A stretch of 64,000 nucleotides of DNA from Lepidonotus clava (GCA_936440205.1 OW387147.1:24453629-24517628), one strand, 5' to 3'. Positions 1-12,512 are shown, numbered from the stretch's first letter. Numbers and translations are program-made. The notes: generated by a model not told the origin, from the letters alone.

Positions 1-118
1 AATTGTATTTCCAGGCAATACCGTATGGTTTCTCTCCGTCAAAATGAAATCAGCCGAGAAGGAAAGATAATTTAATAAAGAAATAATATAAAAGATCATG
101 TATGTCAATTATACTGAC

Positions 119-278
119 CATCGTCATCGAGTCCGTTGTCGCCACTGAGTATGAGGTAAAGGTGTGGGTAGGACTCCCCTATGGTGTCTATGACGATCGG
201 CACGGCTGTCTGAGACTTCATCTCCAACAAATCCAACAGACACTCTGTCCTTGCCTCTGTATCCCCAGCAGATCGGAT
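119..278 (-). CDS. Tandem-CARD protein, exon with second half of CARD 2
   Basis: This exon starts after TTATAG at 278 in phase 0 and ends before GTCAGT (3' end 119) in phase 1, so the gene continues beyond the left edge. It encodes IRSAGDTEARTECLLDLLEM followed by a stretch ending YPHLYLILSG, then an acidic DNGLDDD tail. With the previous exon it aligns to CARD 1 without length change around the junction (EEQAVTDESARRRR versus EFKEIRSAGDTEAR, and LLDLLEKK versus LLDLLEMK). That supports both splice sites. The protein therefore begins with two CARDs in tandem, as in some innate-immune adaptors and sensors. The rest of the protein, which would tell its role, is outside the window. Confidence 0.6.
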
Positions 279-1206
279 CTATAAGTGGTTTAAACGCACA
301 TTCTTGTATCATCCAGTTAAATGGCAACTCCAATTAGGCTCATTGAATATGTAATATATAGTCTATTGGAAATATTATGATACAATAAAAGATCTGGACA
401 TTCATAAAATCTTGATTTGGAATTTAGGAATAATTTGCCAGTATCATTATAATAACAACATGGTTTTTCCTCTGATGGGCTTTTGTACATTGGCTATATA
501 TAGTTCATGTAAAAAATGCCGTTTTGCTAGCTTTATCTAATGACTTAGAATTATGGGTAGGCTAAGTAAAAAAACAAAGCAAAGAAAAAAAAAACGGTGA
601 AGGGGAAGGTGGAGGGGTGACAGAGGAGCCAGTCAAGGCCAAAGGAAATTTGGAATTCTATTTCTTTCTTTGCACTGACAAAAATTGGAATAAAAATCAA
701 TATGAAATGAGGATATGTAACTTAAGCAAGTAAAGATAAATGAAATGCTTATCCGTAAAATAAAGTTTGAACAATTATACTTTAAGGATTTGTCAGATAT
801 GAATACATGAGTACATTTATTGGAAACAACAAATTAATATTGTTTTCAGGGAAACCTGGGCTTTCTGGTCTCTCAAACTTGACATTCCTCTATATATAGG
901 ACCCATGTGCAATGGGTGTCAATCACTGACACATGCATCCATCAGGAACCACCAATACCCAAGCCACATTGATTCAGAGAATTAGGTGGGGCATGGGGAA
1001 GAGGAGCTGTAGAGCAGATAATTGTTACAAATGAGGGTATTCAAGCATTTCACACCCGATTGATTTTACACAATGAAAAACATCCTATGGTAAAGCTTTG
1101 GGGGTAACTCTATACCATTAACCACTATAGGACGCCCCCAAAGCAAAACTTATGCTAGCAAAACTAGAAAACGAACAAGCAATTACAAACAAAAAGAGCA
1201 TTCTAC

Positions 1207-1337
1207 CTCTTTGAACTCCTGCTCAGTGATAATCTCCTTCTCCAGTAGGCCAGGGGCCACCTTCATGGCGTCGATCTCCTCTATCAGGTAGGCCCGCGCC
1301 CGCCGAAAGTTGGACCACTCGTCAGCGTCGTCGTAAT
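1207..1337 (-). CDS. Tandem-CARD protein, exon with first half of CARD 2
   Basis: This 131-nt internal exon starts after TGACGTCAG and ends before GTAGAA. Its first two bases complete the phase-1 codon of the previous exon (G+AT = Asp), and it ends in phase 0. It encodes DYDDADEWSNFRRARAYLIE, then a stretch ending IITEQEFKE. The RRARAYLIEEID...V.PGLLEKEIIT..E pattern is helices 1 to 3 of a second CARD. An acidic linker (DYDDADE) separates it from CARD 1. The frame stays open a few codons into the intron, which is not taken as coding. Splice sites are inferred from phase and domain continuity. Confidence 0.62.
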
Positions 1338-2211
1338 CTGACGTCATACACAGAACATACGTCATACACTGACGTCACAGTATGGGTTAGTTATGGTGGA
1401 AACGTGTATGATTACCGCTTGATTATTTTTGCAAATTATTCAGTGAGATCTATTCCCCTTATTTTTATATATAGGGGAATATTTGGGCAAAGTATGGAAC
1501 TTTTGTTAATTCTACTTGTGATAAGTACAAATTAGAGTGATACAACAAAATTCAAAAACAGTTCATTAGATTCAAAATTTAAAGAATAATGGCATTAAAA
1601 CATCTTGACTAGGTGCTAGTAATCATGAATCGGCATGTCCACATAAAGAGGCACGATATTAGTTGGAAGTATACGTAAGCTATCTATTGCAAACAGACAC
1701 GTTAAAAATACTATCCTTAACAACTATGAAAATGTCACTTAGATGCAGAGGAAACTATTAATCATGAAAAAAAGACTATTGCATTTGAAGTATCGAAGAC
1801 AGTATAGGAATTACATATCTACAAAAGTCAGCATATAATTCAAGAGGAAAAATGTTATTCAGGAAAGATTACAAAAACAATAAGGACCTTATGACACTCT
1901 GTTAATTCATATCATGCAAAAGTGCATCGGATCCTTTCAGATCAAGATCTACCACAATTTTACCGAGGACCAATGTGGGTGCACTGTGCAATTACGTGAT
2001 TTTGTACAATAATTATCTCGAGTACAAGAATAGATAAAGTAGTTGACAATGTCATAAATAATGACCTTCCGGTTGACCATTTACAAAGAACAACTGGAAT
2101 AGGATATTCATAACAAACAGTGTTGACTGAATCATTTGGTCAGCGAATATTACGCATGATTAAGGTAGCTGCAGCACAACAAGGCAATTATATTTGCTGG
2201 AATTAGAAATA
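1338..2211. other. Intron of the CARD gene, no feature seen
   Basis: AT-rich intronic sequence between the CARD 2 exon and the transposon. I see no open frame, repeat or RNA gene here. A 10-bp inverted repeat lies on the other side of the exon (1096-1105 with 1135-1144). Confidence 0.5.
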
Positions 2212-3329
2212 GGGTAAAACAGGGTTGTACCGCGCATAGTGGTATATCGCGCATTTTTTATTTATTGCTCTCAGACATGAGAAAAATAACAAATTGACAA
2301 TTTGAAAAAAATATATGGTAGAATTCACAATAATGATCAAATTAAACCATGTTTTCACTTTATAATCTCTATAATTATTTAGTAATGACGAGAATTGTAT
2401 TTCTGAATATGTAGGGTGCGCGATACAGGCCTGTTTTAACATTTCTCTGAAATTTGATCATCATTAATGTAAAGTTTTATGAGTTATCATATCCCCTGTG
2501 CTCGCACATACTAATAACCATAGCATTGAGGATTTACAGGAATGGTATCAACGTACATAGACCTGCACTTTATATCTATCTCCTTTTTCTTTAGATAATC
2601 ATTATTATTTATTTTGTATGACAATTTGCAAAAACTGCGCGATATAACACATGTGCTATCCACGATATAACCCTGATATGAATGATAAATGTAATAAAAA
2701 GATAATTTTGACATTTTCTCTCCCTATTCATAACGATTTGAAAGAAGAACAATTAAGATACCTCTGACAAATACAGCTAAAATGGCTCTATGTGAAAAAA
2801 TAAAGCTGGAGGTGGTTCCTAAAGAAAATTGTAAATAAAAGACAAAATTTGGACTATAAATTACAGATTTATTATTTTTACTATGAAATTCGATAAAAAT
2901 TTGTTGAATTTTATGAGATATCACATCATCAATGATGGTCTAGACTATATCAAACAAAACAGGAATGGTTTTAGTTGGTAATTATAACGTATATTGTCCT
3001 TGAATCTACATAAAACTTGTTTTTTAAGAACTACTCATTTTTACCTTTATTTTATTATCATATTATGTCTAATGAGCGGTAATAGACATGATAAATGCGC
3101 GATATTAGCCTGATATGCGCGATATAAGTCAAAAAAATAATATATTACATTATTGGTCCCTTATAAATAAGGATTAAAGCTAGAAACAAAGAAATAATAT
3201 CAACAGATACGCCTCATATGGATCTCAAACATAAAACAAAGTTGGGGGTTGTTACTGCAAAAACTGATGAACACAAGAGAAAAGTATGAGTACATTAATA
3301 ATAATGCGCGATATACCCCTGTTTTACCC
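2212..3329. mobile_element. Non-autonomous DNA transposon, TA target, with iterated GCGCGATATA motif
   Basis: The ends are inverted repeats starting GGGTAAAACAGGG and continuing imperfectly into CGCGCAT. The left end is 2212 and the right end 3329, each followed by a TA dinucleotide as in Tc1/mariner-type targets. The interior has no credible coding frame. The motif GCGCGATATA with nearby CCTGTT or CCTGATAT recurs at about 2243, 2418, 2636, 2665, 3096, 3113 and 3305 in both orientations, like subterminal binding sites. It lies in a CARD-gene intron. The superfamily is inferred only from the TA and could be wrong. Confidence 0.6.
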
Positions 3330-4129
3330 TATTAATAATTTCTGCTATGTCTGTTTGTTTCGGTCTGTTTGGAGCCATTTCCTCCAGGAAACTGTCGTTA
3401 ACTGTATTAGACAAGAATGTCACTTAGGTGCTTAATGATACGGAATTTTCATAGGAACTGTTTAATAAAGGAGCACCCTACTGTCATGTTGGAGATGAAA
3501 ACTTTATTTATAAAGTCTTGAAGAACATCCAATACACATGTCTTATAACCTTCAAAACGAGAGTTAGGCCCTGAGTAAAGTTAAGAAACTAACAAGTTGT
3601 GATTGCATTTGAAAATGTTGCATTTTTGGAAGTATATTTGACTGACAGTCACACGTCATAATGTGATTGTTTTGCACGGTCATTGTCAGGCACTTGCTTG
3701 CGTAAAATCTGAGAGTAGTCAATTCACGCAATTTCATTCATATAAAAGAAGGATTGAAAACAAGTTCTATAGCAAGTTAGAACATATCAGAGACTGATAC
3801 AGAGTAACGATGTTACATAGTAGGTCTCTGAAAAGAGTTAGTAGAATTCTGACTACTACTAAACAGAAAATGCAAACGTCGAAGGATCTGTTTAGTAATA
3901 CAAACCTGCCGTTGTGTATGTATCTGAGAAAATGAGTACAATCATTGTGAAAATTGCTATGAAAACCGTGTCAAGTATCAATTAAAGAAGAAAATGGACA
4001 AAATTAAGTAAATTATCCAATGTTTAAACAAATTGGGTAAGTGAAGAAGTGAACAGTGATTTTTTTTTTACAAAATTGGGGAATACAAAGCTGTAAAAGT
4101 GAAACGTGGCACCAGCTTTTTGAAAAGGT

Positions 4130-4222
4130 GGGGGCTCGTTAATAGAAAGGGGTGACGCGCCCCCGCCCTCCTATTTCCAGAATTTTACAGGGGCACCCCC
4201 CCTCCCTAAATCCGCGACTGAT
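4130..4222. mobile_element. Possible remnant of a hAT-like short element
   Basis: A C-rich stretch ends in CTCCCTAAATCCGCGACTGA. Its AAATCCGC.ACTG end matches the right end of the better preserved short element at 7574-7686. No matching left end is clear, so only a fragment is claimed. Confidence 0.25.
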
Positions 4223-4476
4223 GTCCTATAATCATTCAGTTGGGGACAAAACAGACCTTGGTACCATACATTAAAACACAATGCATAACCTCACTTAACA
4301 ATGGCTATAAGAATATATTATGTTACTGTAACGAAATACGATAAAAAAGAAATACAAATGGAGCAGAGGAATAAAGAACTGTATGTTTTTTGGGAAATAA
4401 AATGAGCACTGCTCTTTACAAAAAAAAAAAAAAAAAAAAAGAAATACAAAAATAAACCGAGAAAAAGTGGTCCCAC

Positions 4477-4775
4477 CATAGTTGGTCTCAAAGCCGGTGA
4501 GCTGCAAATACAGGTGGGTATACTGCTCCTCCAGGGCGTCGACGAAGACATCAAAGGCCTCTGTCTTCTTCTTCTCCAGTAGGTCGAGCAGCTTGGTGAC
4601 CCTCCTCCTGCGGGCGCTCTCGTCCGTGACGGCCTGTTCCTCCTTGGCGTTGAAGTGGCCCGACTGGCGGAGGGCGGGCAGGACGGCCGTCACCTCCAGG
4701 GACTTGAGCAGCTCAGGCCGGGCGCGGACGAGCAGCTCCTTCTGTTTGGGCTTCATGTTGTGTGTGTGTGGGGAT
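4477..4775 (-). CDS. Tandem-CARD protein, exon with start codon and CARD 1
   Basis: This is the first coding exon of a minus-strand gene. A pyrimidine-rich acceptor precedes the exon (5' end 4775), 19 nt of leader follow, and the ATG is at 4756-4754. The exon encodes 93 residues beginning MKPKQKELLVRARPELL, then an all-helical stretch ending HLYLQLTG. The pattern (hydrophobic heptads, LLDLLEKK before the fifth helix, an F..AL...HLY..LTG end) is that of a caspase recruitment domain, a death-fold homotypic interaction module. The donor is GTGGGA after TATG, phase 1, and the next exon supplies the matching two bases. The start resembles the CARD at the N-terminus of DLG5 (M.P.++ELL...), but the second CARD that follows is not known to me in DLG5, so I name only the domain. 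An 18-20 base poly(T) tract lies in the intron just beyond the exon. Any longer frame through it is read-through, not protein. Confidence 0.68.
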
Positions 4776-5283
4776 CTGCGGAGAAAGGGTATATGTAGAG
4801 GGATCATGCAATGGGGTGGAGACAGTGGGTTAGGGGTTGGGGGTTGAGGGTTCAAAGTCAAAATGTGCAGCCTATGCCCCTCGCTCTAAAATGGCTTCAT
4901 TGGGTTTAAACATGATACTCTATTATTGACATGGACCATTGCCTCATAAGGTATAGAACGCGATGATATACCATACATTATACACATATTCAATTATGTA
5001 TGTATAACAAAAACTGAATAAAATTAATCGTATAATGATTATTATTGTTAATGTACCATACATTCAGTGCACCAACAGCAACACATGTAAACAGTCATGA
5101 TGGCAACGAAATAAAATTAGGGATATCAAATATATCATTAAGGTAGGCCTATTTGCCAGGGGTAATTAGATTAAGTAGTGAACGAATAGACATGGTCTTG
5201 AGAGGACGTGAACTTAAGCCAAATCAGGGGCATGTAACGTGCATGTGGGGGCGTAAAACTTCTGAGGCCTCCCTTACCTCTGT

Positions 5284-5341
5284 GTTTACCTTAGAGGTGG
5301 TTTATTTGCGGCGTTTACCTTAGAGGCGGTTTGCTTGCATC
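5284..5341. repeat. 29-bp tandem duplication
   Basis: Two adjacent 29-bp units begin GTTTACCTTAGAGG at 5284 and 5313 and differ at a few positions. No further copies or function are seen. Confidence 0.55.
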
Positions 5342-5429
5342 CTTCACCCGAGACGGGCCACTAGTACTGTTTGTGCCCCACTGACCACTGCGAGGGTCCA
5401 TTGTTATCACATGGTCATAGTAAATTTAA

Positions 5430-5635
5430 GTCTATATTCCACTGGGCGATTTTCGATATCATCAACTTGGTTATTTTTAAAATTTCATTGGGAATATTAC
5501 AGGAACCCATACAATTTACACACCATTTGAAAGAATTAAAGAAAACTTCTAATGATATAATATCACTACAGAAAGTTGTTATTTTCGTTCGCGATTTCCG
5601 AAATCGCGAGTAAAATCGTAAAGTGGAACAAAGCC
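5430..5635. mobile_element. 206-bp MITE flanked by TTAA
   Basis: TTAA lies immediately outside both ends (5426-5429 and 5636-5639). The ends are imperfect inverted repeats: left GTCTATATTCCACT...CGATTTT, right (complement) GGCTTTGTTCCACT...CGATTTT. A strong hairpin, TCGCGATTT-CCG-AAATCGCGA, sits near the right end. A related element with the same TATTCCACT end occurs at 17444-17695. TTAA targets are typical of piggyBac and Kolobok transposons, and I cannot decide between them. Confidence 0.6.
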
Positions 5636-5639
5636 TTAA

Positions 5640-8441
5640 GTATAACCCAGATGACTAGTCTGCCTTAACAACTTGGGCGTTGCTATTTTTAGTTGTTTTT
5701 GTTTATGAACTTTCAACAAGGAAATTTAAAACTTTGACTGCTCTTCCACATTGTCGTGGGATAGAATTATCCCATAAATGACATAGATTTATAAGCAATA
5801 TAATGGGCCATACACCTTTGAATTTAGCATGCATAACTAAGGCAATTTTTAGATTAGACATGAGATATTATCTCATGACTAATCTAAAAAAAGTCCTTAT
5901 ATGTTATATTAGGGATCTTTATTTTAATCAACAACCATTTAGATCGGGGGAGGATCCAGAGATTTTAAAAGAGGGGGCCGCCCTATTGTAATTTTTCCAG
6001 TGCCACTGCTATTATCCAATGTTACCTTGAGGCCGCCCATCGAAGCCTGAGTGTAACTAGAATTATCCCATATTAGCACCAAACCAAATAGAGACTGAAA
6101 TATAGAGATATGGCTTTTGATCATTGATAACAAAACACTACAAACCTATTTCTATTAGTAAAGTTGTGAACTCCTCCAAAAATAAAAAGTAGGATTTATT
6201 TCAGTCAGCATTGATCATATAATGAACGGTGTACGGTCTGATGATTTATCAATCAACATGGTAGATAGTTATGGGGCTCTTTTAAAATTTCGTTTCTTTT
6301 GAAACCACAGGAAACCATAGAAAATATAAAAATATGGTCTACATATCCATGTTTCACGAACACATTTTGAATGGTGACTTTTTTTAGAGAGAAACTGAAA
6401 AAATAATAAATGTTAGTTTTCCATCATATATTAAACCAAAAATTATGCATTGATTCATGAACATTTACATGCTTAACCCTTGTGACTTGTCGACATACTT
6501 CCAGCATGCAGCATACTTCCAGCATGCATCTTTACCTGGACTAAACTGCAGGTAAAACAAAGAGACCTGGCTATTTCTTAAGCTTGTAGGCAGAATTACG
6601 AAAATGTCATAACATGACGCGACTGCATAAGAGTAATCCCTAGCTAAATCTTGAGAGCCCATAATTGATCGTTAGGAGATGGGTTGATCGGTCATATAGG
6701 TAATCATAGTTACAAAATGATCATCCTAATTACCCTCTAATTTCCTCTGGATCGAGTTTATATACCTGAAAGGAATAATTATTTGGGTACTATAAGTGTA
6801 TGACCTAAGACGTAGTTTCCGTTGGCACACTCTGTTTTTATGTTATATCCAGTTCTCTCTATGTGGGATCGGATGGTAAAGAATATGTTGGTCATTCTGC
6901 TTGGTTGAATAGGGTCGAATCTGTCTTGGCTAACGTATACAGCAGTGCAGTGTAACATAGAAAAAAGAGTTCTCTCAGATGATTAAATTCTAGGTCAAAA
7001 ATACCGTTCTATATGAGAAGGTGAGAAACTTTAAATGTGGGTAAGAAGGGACCTCCTTACACGTACGATTTCTATCAAGTTGATAGCAGAATCCCCACGC
7101 CTTTTCGAAAATAAAAAAATCGTAAGACATTTTGGGAACTAGAATCCAAAGCAATACCATTACAAGACGTTTACAATAACTTAGCTCATCAAAAGGAATT
7201 TAGCTCGTCGGCCAAATAACTAATGTTCTTGTAAACGTTCAAATGGCTAGGTGAAATATTTACTTTTTTTCTGAGTAAGATATTTCCTGCACCATTCTGT
7301 TTAAATAACCTGATTTATCACAGGTTTTCTCAGTGCGCCATGGTAATCTTAACTTGACTAAATAAACCTATGATGTGGAATCCTAAGGCGTCTGATTATC
7401 GCGTTTGTATCTTTTCTATATAAGCAAGCTTTTACATGTACTTTACTATGATAATAGTGTATCTGAAAAGTCCATCCGTACGTTTCTCTTTATAACACGC
7501 TTTACTCATCCCATCTCTCAATGCAAAAAGGGGGTTACGAAACTATTGCCCCTTAAAAACTATATAGCAACAGGATGCAGGGGCGGAATCTTGAAATTGA
7601 AAAAAAAGGGGGGGTGGTGGCACAAACATGGATGTACAGGGGAGGGAGGGGACAAGGCCGTCCCCCCCAGCTAAATCCGCTACTGGGATGCATATTTTGC
7701 TTTTATGGAACTGTCATTATGAGCGCACTGTGAGGATAGTCTAAAAAGGGGTATAGGCTCTATGTGTGCAATTCTTCATTATATTTTTCACACTGTTTTC
7801 ATCTCTGTTTTTATTACGCCCTACAGTATGTTTATCCAGTTTACGTCTCCCCCCCCCCCCCCTATCGTTCCTCTTCTCTCATGCATCTCAAACCAATATA
7901 AAAACCTCCGTGCTCGGACTTGCCTACCTGCGAGGAGGGGGCTGAAGTTGCTACGATTTTGGAAAACGTGTGTAGGGTTACGTACTTTCTGAAGGACCCC
8001 TAGCAGTGTAGACCTCAGTTTTAAGTTTTTAAGTTGTGCAAGCGTTCTAGAGCTAAAGGACCCCAACTATACATAAAATAACTGTCACTCATGACACTAT
8101 CTTCCCCTTTTCATCTTTACAACACCTTACCATCCATAGTTCTTTGTGAAATAAACGTTTCCTGACATCCCCAGCTTCTTTAGCCACAGACCATCAACAG
8201 TCTCTTTACAGTCTGTGCTTTAAGCTAATGCTATTATCATTATCATTGACAACACCTGATATAGGCATACTATGACGTAGAACAGTAGGATGAAACGTTC
8301 ATACCTAGACATTAAATGACACACAGCAGAAATTGCTGACTAGTCAAATATCCTTAATAAGAGATCAGAACAGAGAAACACCACAGTACCAGAACCATAC
8401 GACCTGCCACAATAAAACATACCTAAAATAAGTTGACTTAC
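5640..8441. other. Non-coding DNA
   Basis: AT-rich sequence with only short frames and no recognisable exon. It contains the short hAT-like element at 7574-7686 and a poly(C) run near 7850-7862. Nothing else is supported. Confidence 0.5.
7574..7686. mobile_element. Short hAT-like MITE
   Basis: The sequence runs from CAGGGGCGGAATCTTG to AGCTAAATCCGCTACTG, imperfect inverted ends of the CAGGGGCGGA type common in hAT-derived MITEs. GGATGCA flanks both sides (left overlapping the CA, right immediately after the end), compatible with a target duplication. The interior is low-complexity and G-rich. No coding potential. Confidence 0.42.
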
Positions 8442-8533
8442 CTGTGGTGCTGGGCAGGTTGATTCTGAAGACGTGGACCCTTCCAGGTATGGTAAAGGAC
8501 TGAACTTGGCCACAAGCTCAACACCCTTACCCC
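8442..8533 (-). CDS. Doubtful internal exon, 30 codons, unknown gene
   Basis: A 92-nt stretch bounded on the minus strand by CCATGCAG (acceptor) and a strong donor, CACAG|GTAAGT. One frame is open throughout and reads GKGVELVAKFSPLPYLEGST then a Ser/Thr/Pro-rich end (CPAPQ). No domain is recognised. It could be an upstream, possibly untranslated, exon of the CARD gene, whose first known exon lies 3.7 kb downstream on the same strand, or chance. Confidence 0.25.
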
Positions 8534-11340
8534 TGCATGGACACATTCGTAAACTCACTTCAAGGGCTGTTTTATATTTTGTTTATCCCCGTGAAGCTGT
8601 TCAAGAAAGGCAGGCAAACAGAGACAGAAAGAGCAAAATAGGATATTTGCTTAAGTTTACATATATTTATTTAGTGGTGTTACAGTCCAATATGGCTTTA
8701 GATTCAAATGAACTATCTTGAATCCAGAAAGTTAGTATAATAACTATATATTCTAACAAACTGTACATTATATGTCTCTGTGAGAGATAAATAAGAAGTT
8801 ACTAAGTGTTTCTCTCTCAATTTTCAAATAGATAATTTTAATATACATTTACGAGAAGGTTCCCCTACACATTAAAACAACATGCTGCACCTCAGTGCAT
8901 TTCATCAGTCTATAGTTTTTATAGGCATAATATATATATGTGCAGATTATACATCTGGTCCAGACAACCTCATTACCACTAATATGAATACAGATATATC
9001 GATTATATCAAAACAACGAATATTAAAGTTTCTACAAGTTTTAAACAGACTTTTCCTAACACCCCCAGTTGGATCTATATTAAGAACCCCCCACCCCCAC
9101 CCCACCCCCTTTTACACACACCAGGTAACGCTAACCTCACGGGGACCTGTTAGTTGTCACGGTTCAGTGATTCCTCTCCTGTGCTGTTAGTTTACCCCTA
9201 GTTGAATCAGCACAAACTTGACCCATACAGATATCTTTATGATTCCTACAGTACAGGAGAGAGGGAGCCACTGAAAATGTTGTGCATTGGTCGCTTGCTA
9301 GAGATATCTCTTACGAATAAGAGTTGGAGTTGAATGCATGCCGACAGACGAAAGTCATTTTAACTGTACATGTAATGCTGTCTATAGGCACAGTAAGAGA
9401 GTAGTTTGTTATTTTGTAATATTGTTAAAGTATGGGTGGAACATGCAATATCAATGGTTAACTAAAATGTTAAAATAAACAGAAGAGGTAAGAAGATCAG
9501 CAACTCTATACGTCAACCTGAATGATGTCTACGAATTCATTGAACAGCTATTAAACATTGGCAATCAACTTTGCAACATGTCAAAAGTGCTTGCCCTATG
9601 ATCTTATAAATCATGCAACATGAAATACACAAAAGGAGAAAATGTTGTATTAACTGGTGATTTCTCTCTTTACATATTACAATTCCGCATATTGAGAACA
9701 ATGCCTGACCTTGCTAAATTATGTACAACGCAACTAACTAATACAGTTTACAACCCGTACGTCCAATCAGCTGACAGCGCATTTCATGATTTTATTTGCA
9801 TGGGATGCGGTGAATGTGCGAACGAATTCAACACCTAAAAATAAACACCGACACATATGTAAGATTAATGGTGACTATTGTATATAAACAAAGGGGCCTG
9901 CAGACAGTCTACATCTTGTTAATTGACATGAGAAATGTACGGAATATAGTATGGTTTTCGCTCAATTGTTGCTCCGGCATATTTGTATTACTAAGCTTTA
10001 GTAGTTGTATTATGTCCAGTACATAGGATTTTTACATTACTCTCGACCAAAACTTATTACAAGCGTGTATTAAATCTTTTTCAGTGTGAACTCAATACAT
10101 GCATGCTTTCATGATAATAAATTGTAAGATAATTATGTGCACTTAGTTTACGTTTTGACGCGATTATCAAGGAAGTGAGAATAGCAGTTACTTTCTATCG
10201 TGCTTCAGTATTCTGTATTTCCTTGCTTGGTTTGATATCTTAGATCTGCATCTTTACTTCCGAATGATATTCTTTGAAACATCCTCATATTAAGACTGGC
10301 ACATACCTAATATTCTCACATTTGCATCTTCCTTAACCTAAGATTAGAGTTCATCTATGCAATCAAAGTAACCAAACAGAAAAGTCACCTGAGAAATGGA
10401 CAGTGCATTTCTATTGTTACACGTACTAACTTTTCTTACAAAGACATTGGAAGCTTACCATCCTAACAATATATCGTATTTGTAATCATCGGTCAAAGGG
10501 ACATTGGGTGTGTACAGAGAAAGTAATCAAGAGATCAGTGAGTGTGTAAGTGATAGGGGCGTGAAGATACCAAAGGCTGTGATGTGCATGTATTGAGAAA
10601 TACAATACCACAACCGAAGTGACCTCCCATCTAACTCATGACACCCTCTAGTTTCCCATACCAAGGGTCATTATTTGCAATGGGGCTTTGTCCGCTAAAA
10701 TATGCATATATTCAATATTGTATAGGCAGGCACAAAAAGAAAAACTGCAAATAAGGAGTGATTTGATTAATCCTTTCTGTTTTCATTCGAAAGTATGACA
10801 TACTTATATCTGGCAACTGTATTAAGGATACAGTTAACATGATTTGTATAACCTGTGCTTTAGTATTGCATGTTTCAATTGGCTCGCTAGTCTACTTGAG
10901 TGTTTAGGCCTATTTACAGCAATGAAATACCATTCGTTTGTCGTTGTCGAAATGCGTATTTGTAATGTAATGTAATCCGGTGCGGAGGGAACTGCTTATC
11001 ACAAAATCATATGATCAGTTGTTTCGTAAATGGGATGAATTCATCTGAGTAAGGATGTTGACGATATCATTATCAAAAAATCTTTTTTATTTCTGCGTTT
11101 AATTGCATTTTTAGTTCATCATCCTGTCGTTGGTGGAAGGAATGGCGCCACGAACATGGGGTATAAATGTCCCCAAACTACATGGGGTAGGTGCCAAATC
11201 CCCACCTATTGCCAGGAGGAATATTTGGCAATTTAGAAACTGGAAAATTTGGATAGAAAATTTATTTCTCACCCATTGTTTTAGGGTGGATGAAGAAACT
11301 AGAAGATTGTTCTTTATGTTCATTGCTGCATACAGGGACA
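8534..11340. other. Non-coding DNA upstream of the receptor gene
   Basis: AT-rich sequence without a supported exon. A likely acceptor, GCTGCATACAG at 11323-11333, lies just before the receptor start codon, so an untranslated 5' exon is probably somewhere in this stretch. I could not place it or a promoter. Confidence 0.4.
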
Positions 11341-12095
11341 ATGGCAACCTTCAAAAGGCCACTCCTCAAGCTCATTTTTGCTTTCTTAATCCTTCACAAC
11401 CTTGCTCCAGCCCTTTCCCAGAACCCGGACCCAGAGATCAACGCTCCAAGCTCGGGAGAATTCGACGAGGCCAAACCGGAATCGGAAGGGGATCTGCAAC
11501 CGGAAGGAGAAGTCGAACCGGAAGTGGAAGCGGAAATCGACCCCTTGGACTTTGAGGGAAAGAATGAGAACGGGTCGTTCATGGAGTCAATGACGGTGGC
11601 GCAACAGGCAAGGTCGTTTCTCCAGTTCAAGATAGGTTATGCCATCCAGCGCTACTACCTACCGGTCATCGTTCCCATTGGTTTCCTGGGCAACTGCCTT
11701 TCTCTAATGGTCATGCTGCGTAAGCACAATCGGCGGGTTTCCTGCTGCGTCTACATGATTGCCCTGGCCATCTGTGACAACATGATGCTCTTCTCAGGGG
11801 TCTACCTCTGGGCAATCGCCGAGGTGGCACCCAGGAACTGGAACCTCCACGAATGCAAGTTCGTCTGTTACTGTTTCGGCACGTTCGGGCTGGCAGGGGT
11901 GTATTTGATTCTCTTCATGACCTTTGACCGCTGGGTGGCCGTCAACTTCCCCTTCAAGGCGTCCACCTGGTGCACGGTGAAGCGTGCCCGCCTTACATGC
12001 GCACTGGTGTACATCCTGTCCATGTTGTATGAGATCCCCCACTACCTGTATGCTGGGGTCATCGGGGGGAAGCAGTGCGCCCCATTCACCTACAG
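11341..12095 (+). CDS. Class A GPCR, exon 1 (signal peptide, N-terminus, TM1-TM4, ECL2 start)
   Basis: This is exon 1 of a 427-residue rhodopsin-family receptor whose CDS is 11341-12095, 12513-12667 and 13973-14346. The ATG at 11341 (GGACAATGG) is preferred to the in-frame 11290 because it lies just after a likely acceptor and begins a signal peptide (hydrophobic LIFAFLILHNLAPALSQ). An acidic extracellular region (about 30-72) and an NGS glycosylation site (77) follow. TM1 is about 106-127 with GN, TM2 has ALAICDN (Asp 146), and an extracellular Cys lies near 172. DRW at 196-198 replaces DRY. The canonical TM4 Trp is not evident. Exon 1 ends just after the ECL2 Cys, phase 2, before GTAAAC. 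Overall it resembles GPR139/FMRFamide-receptor-like peptide receptors. The ligand is unknown. Confidence 0.85.
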
Positions 12096-12512
12096 GTAAA
12101 CCATGCAGGTCCTTCAATCTGCGCTCTATAAGGCACGGGTAAAGGGTTGGGTGAGGGGGGGGGGTCATCCGATCTATACATTTTTGTGGGAAACATAATT
12201 GTTTATCTGAATTTGAAGGGCGGTCGCACAAAATCAGCATAAATAAGCTTGAATCTCTGAAGATCCTAATTTTATTCTATAACTAGCAAACCAGCAAATC
12301 TGCTGCACGGCTCTACTTTTTATGTACTACTTATCACTAGAATGTGAGATATCTCAAATCCTAGAACCAACACTGATCAAGTGAAGATCTTAGATTGCTA
12401 TGCTATGTTCAATATAACGTTAGTTTCATGTTTATTTAAAGTTCCCCTGCTAATCTTTGGTGTGTACCGATATTATGGTATATGTCTTGATAAATATTAA
12501 ATTTCTTTCCAG

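Noticed and set aside
4295-4476. Continuation of the first CARD-gene frame and an overlapping minus-strand frame through a poly(T) tract
   Set aside because: The sequence becomes low complexity directly after a phase-matching donor; the next exon continues the domain.
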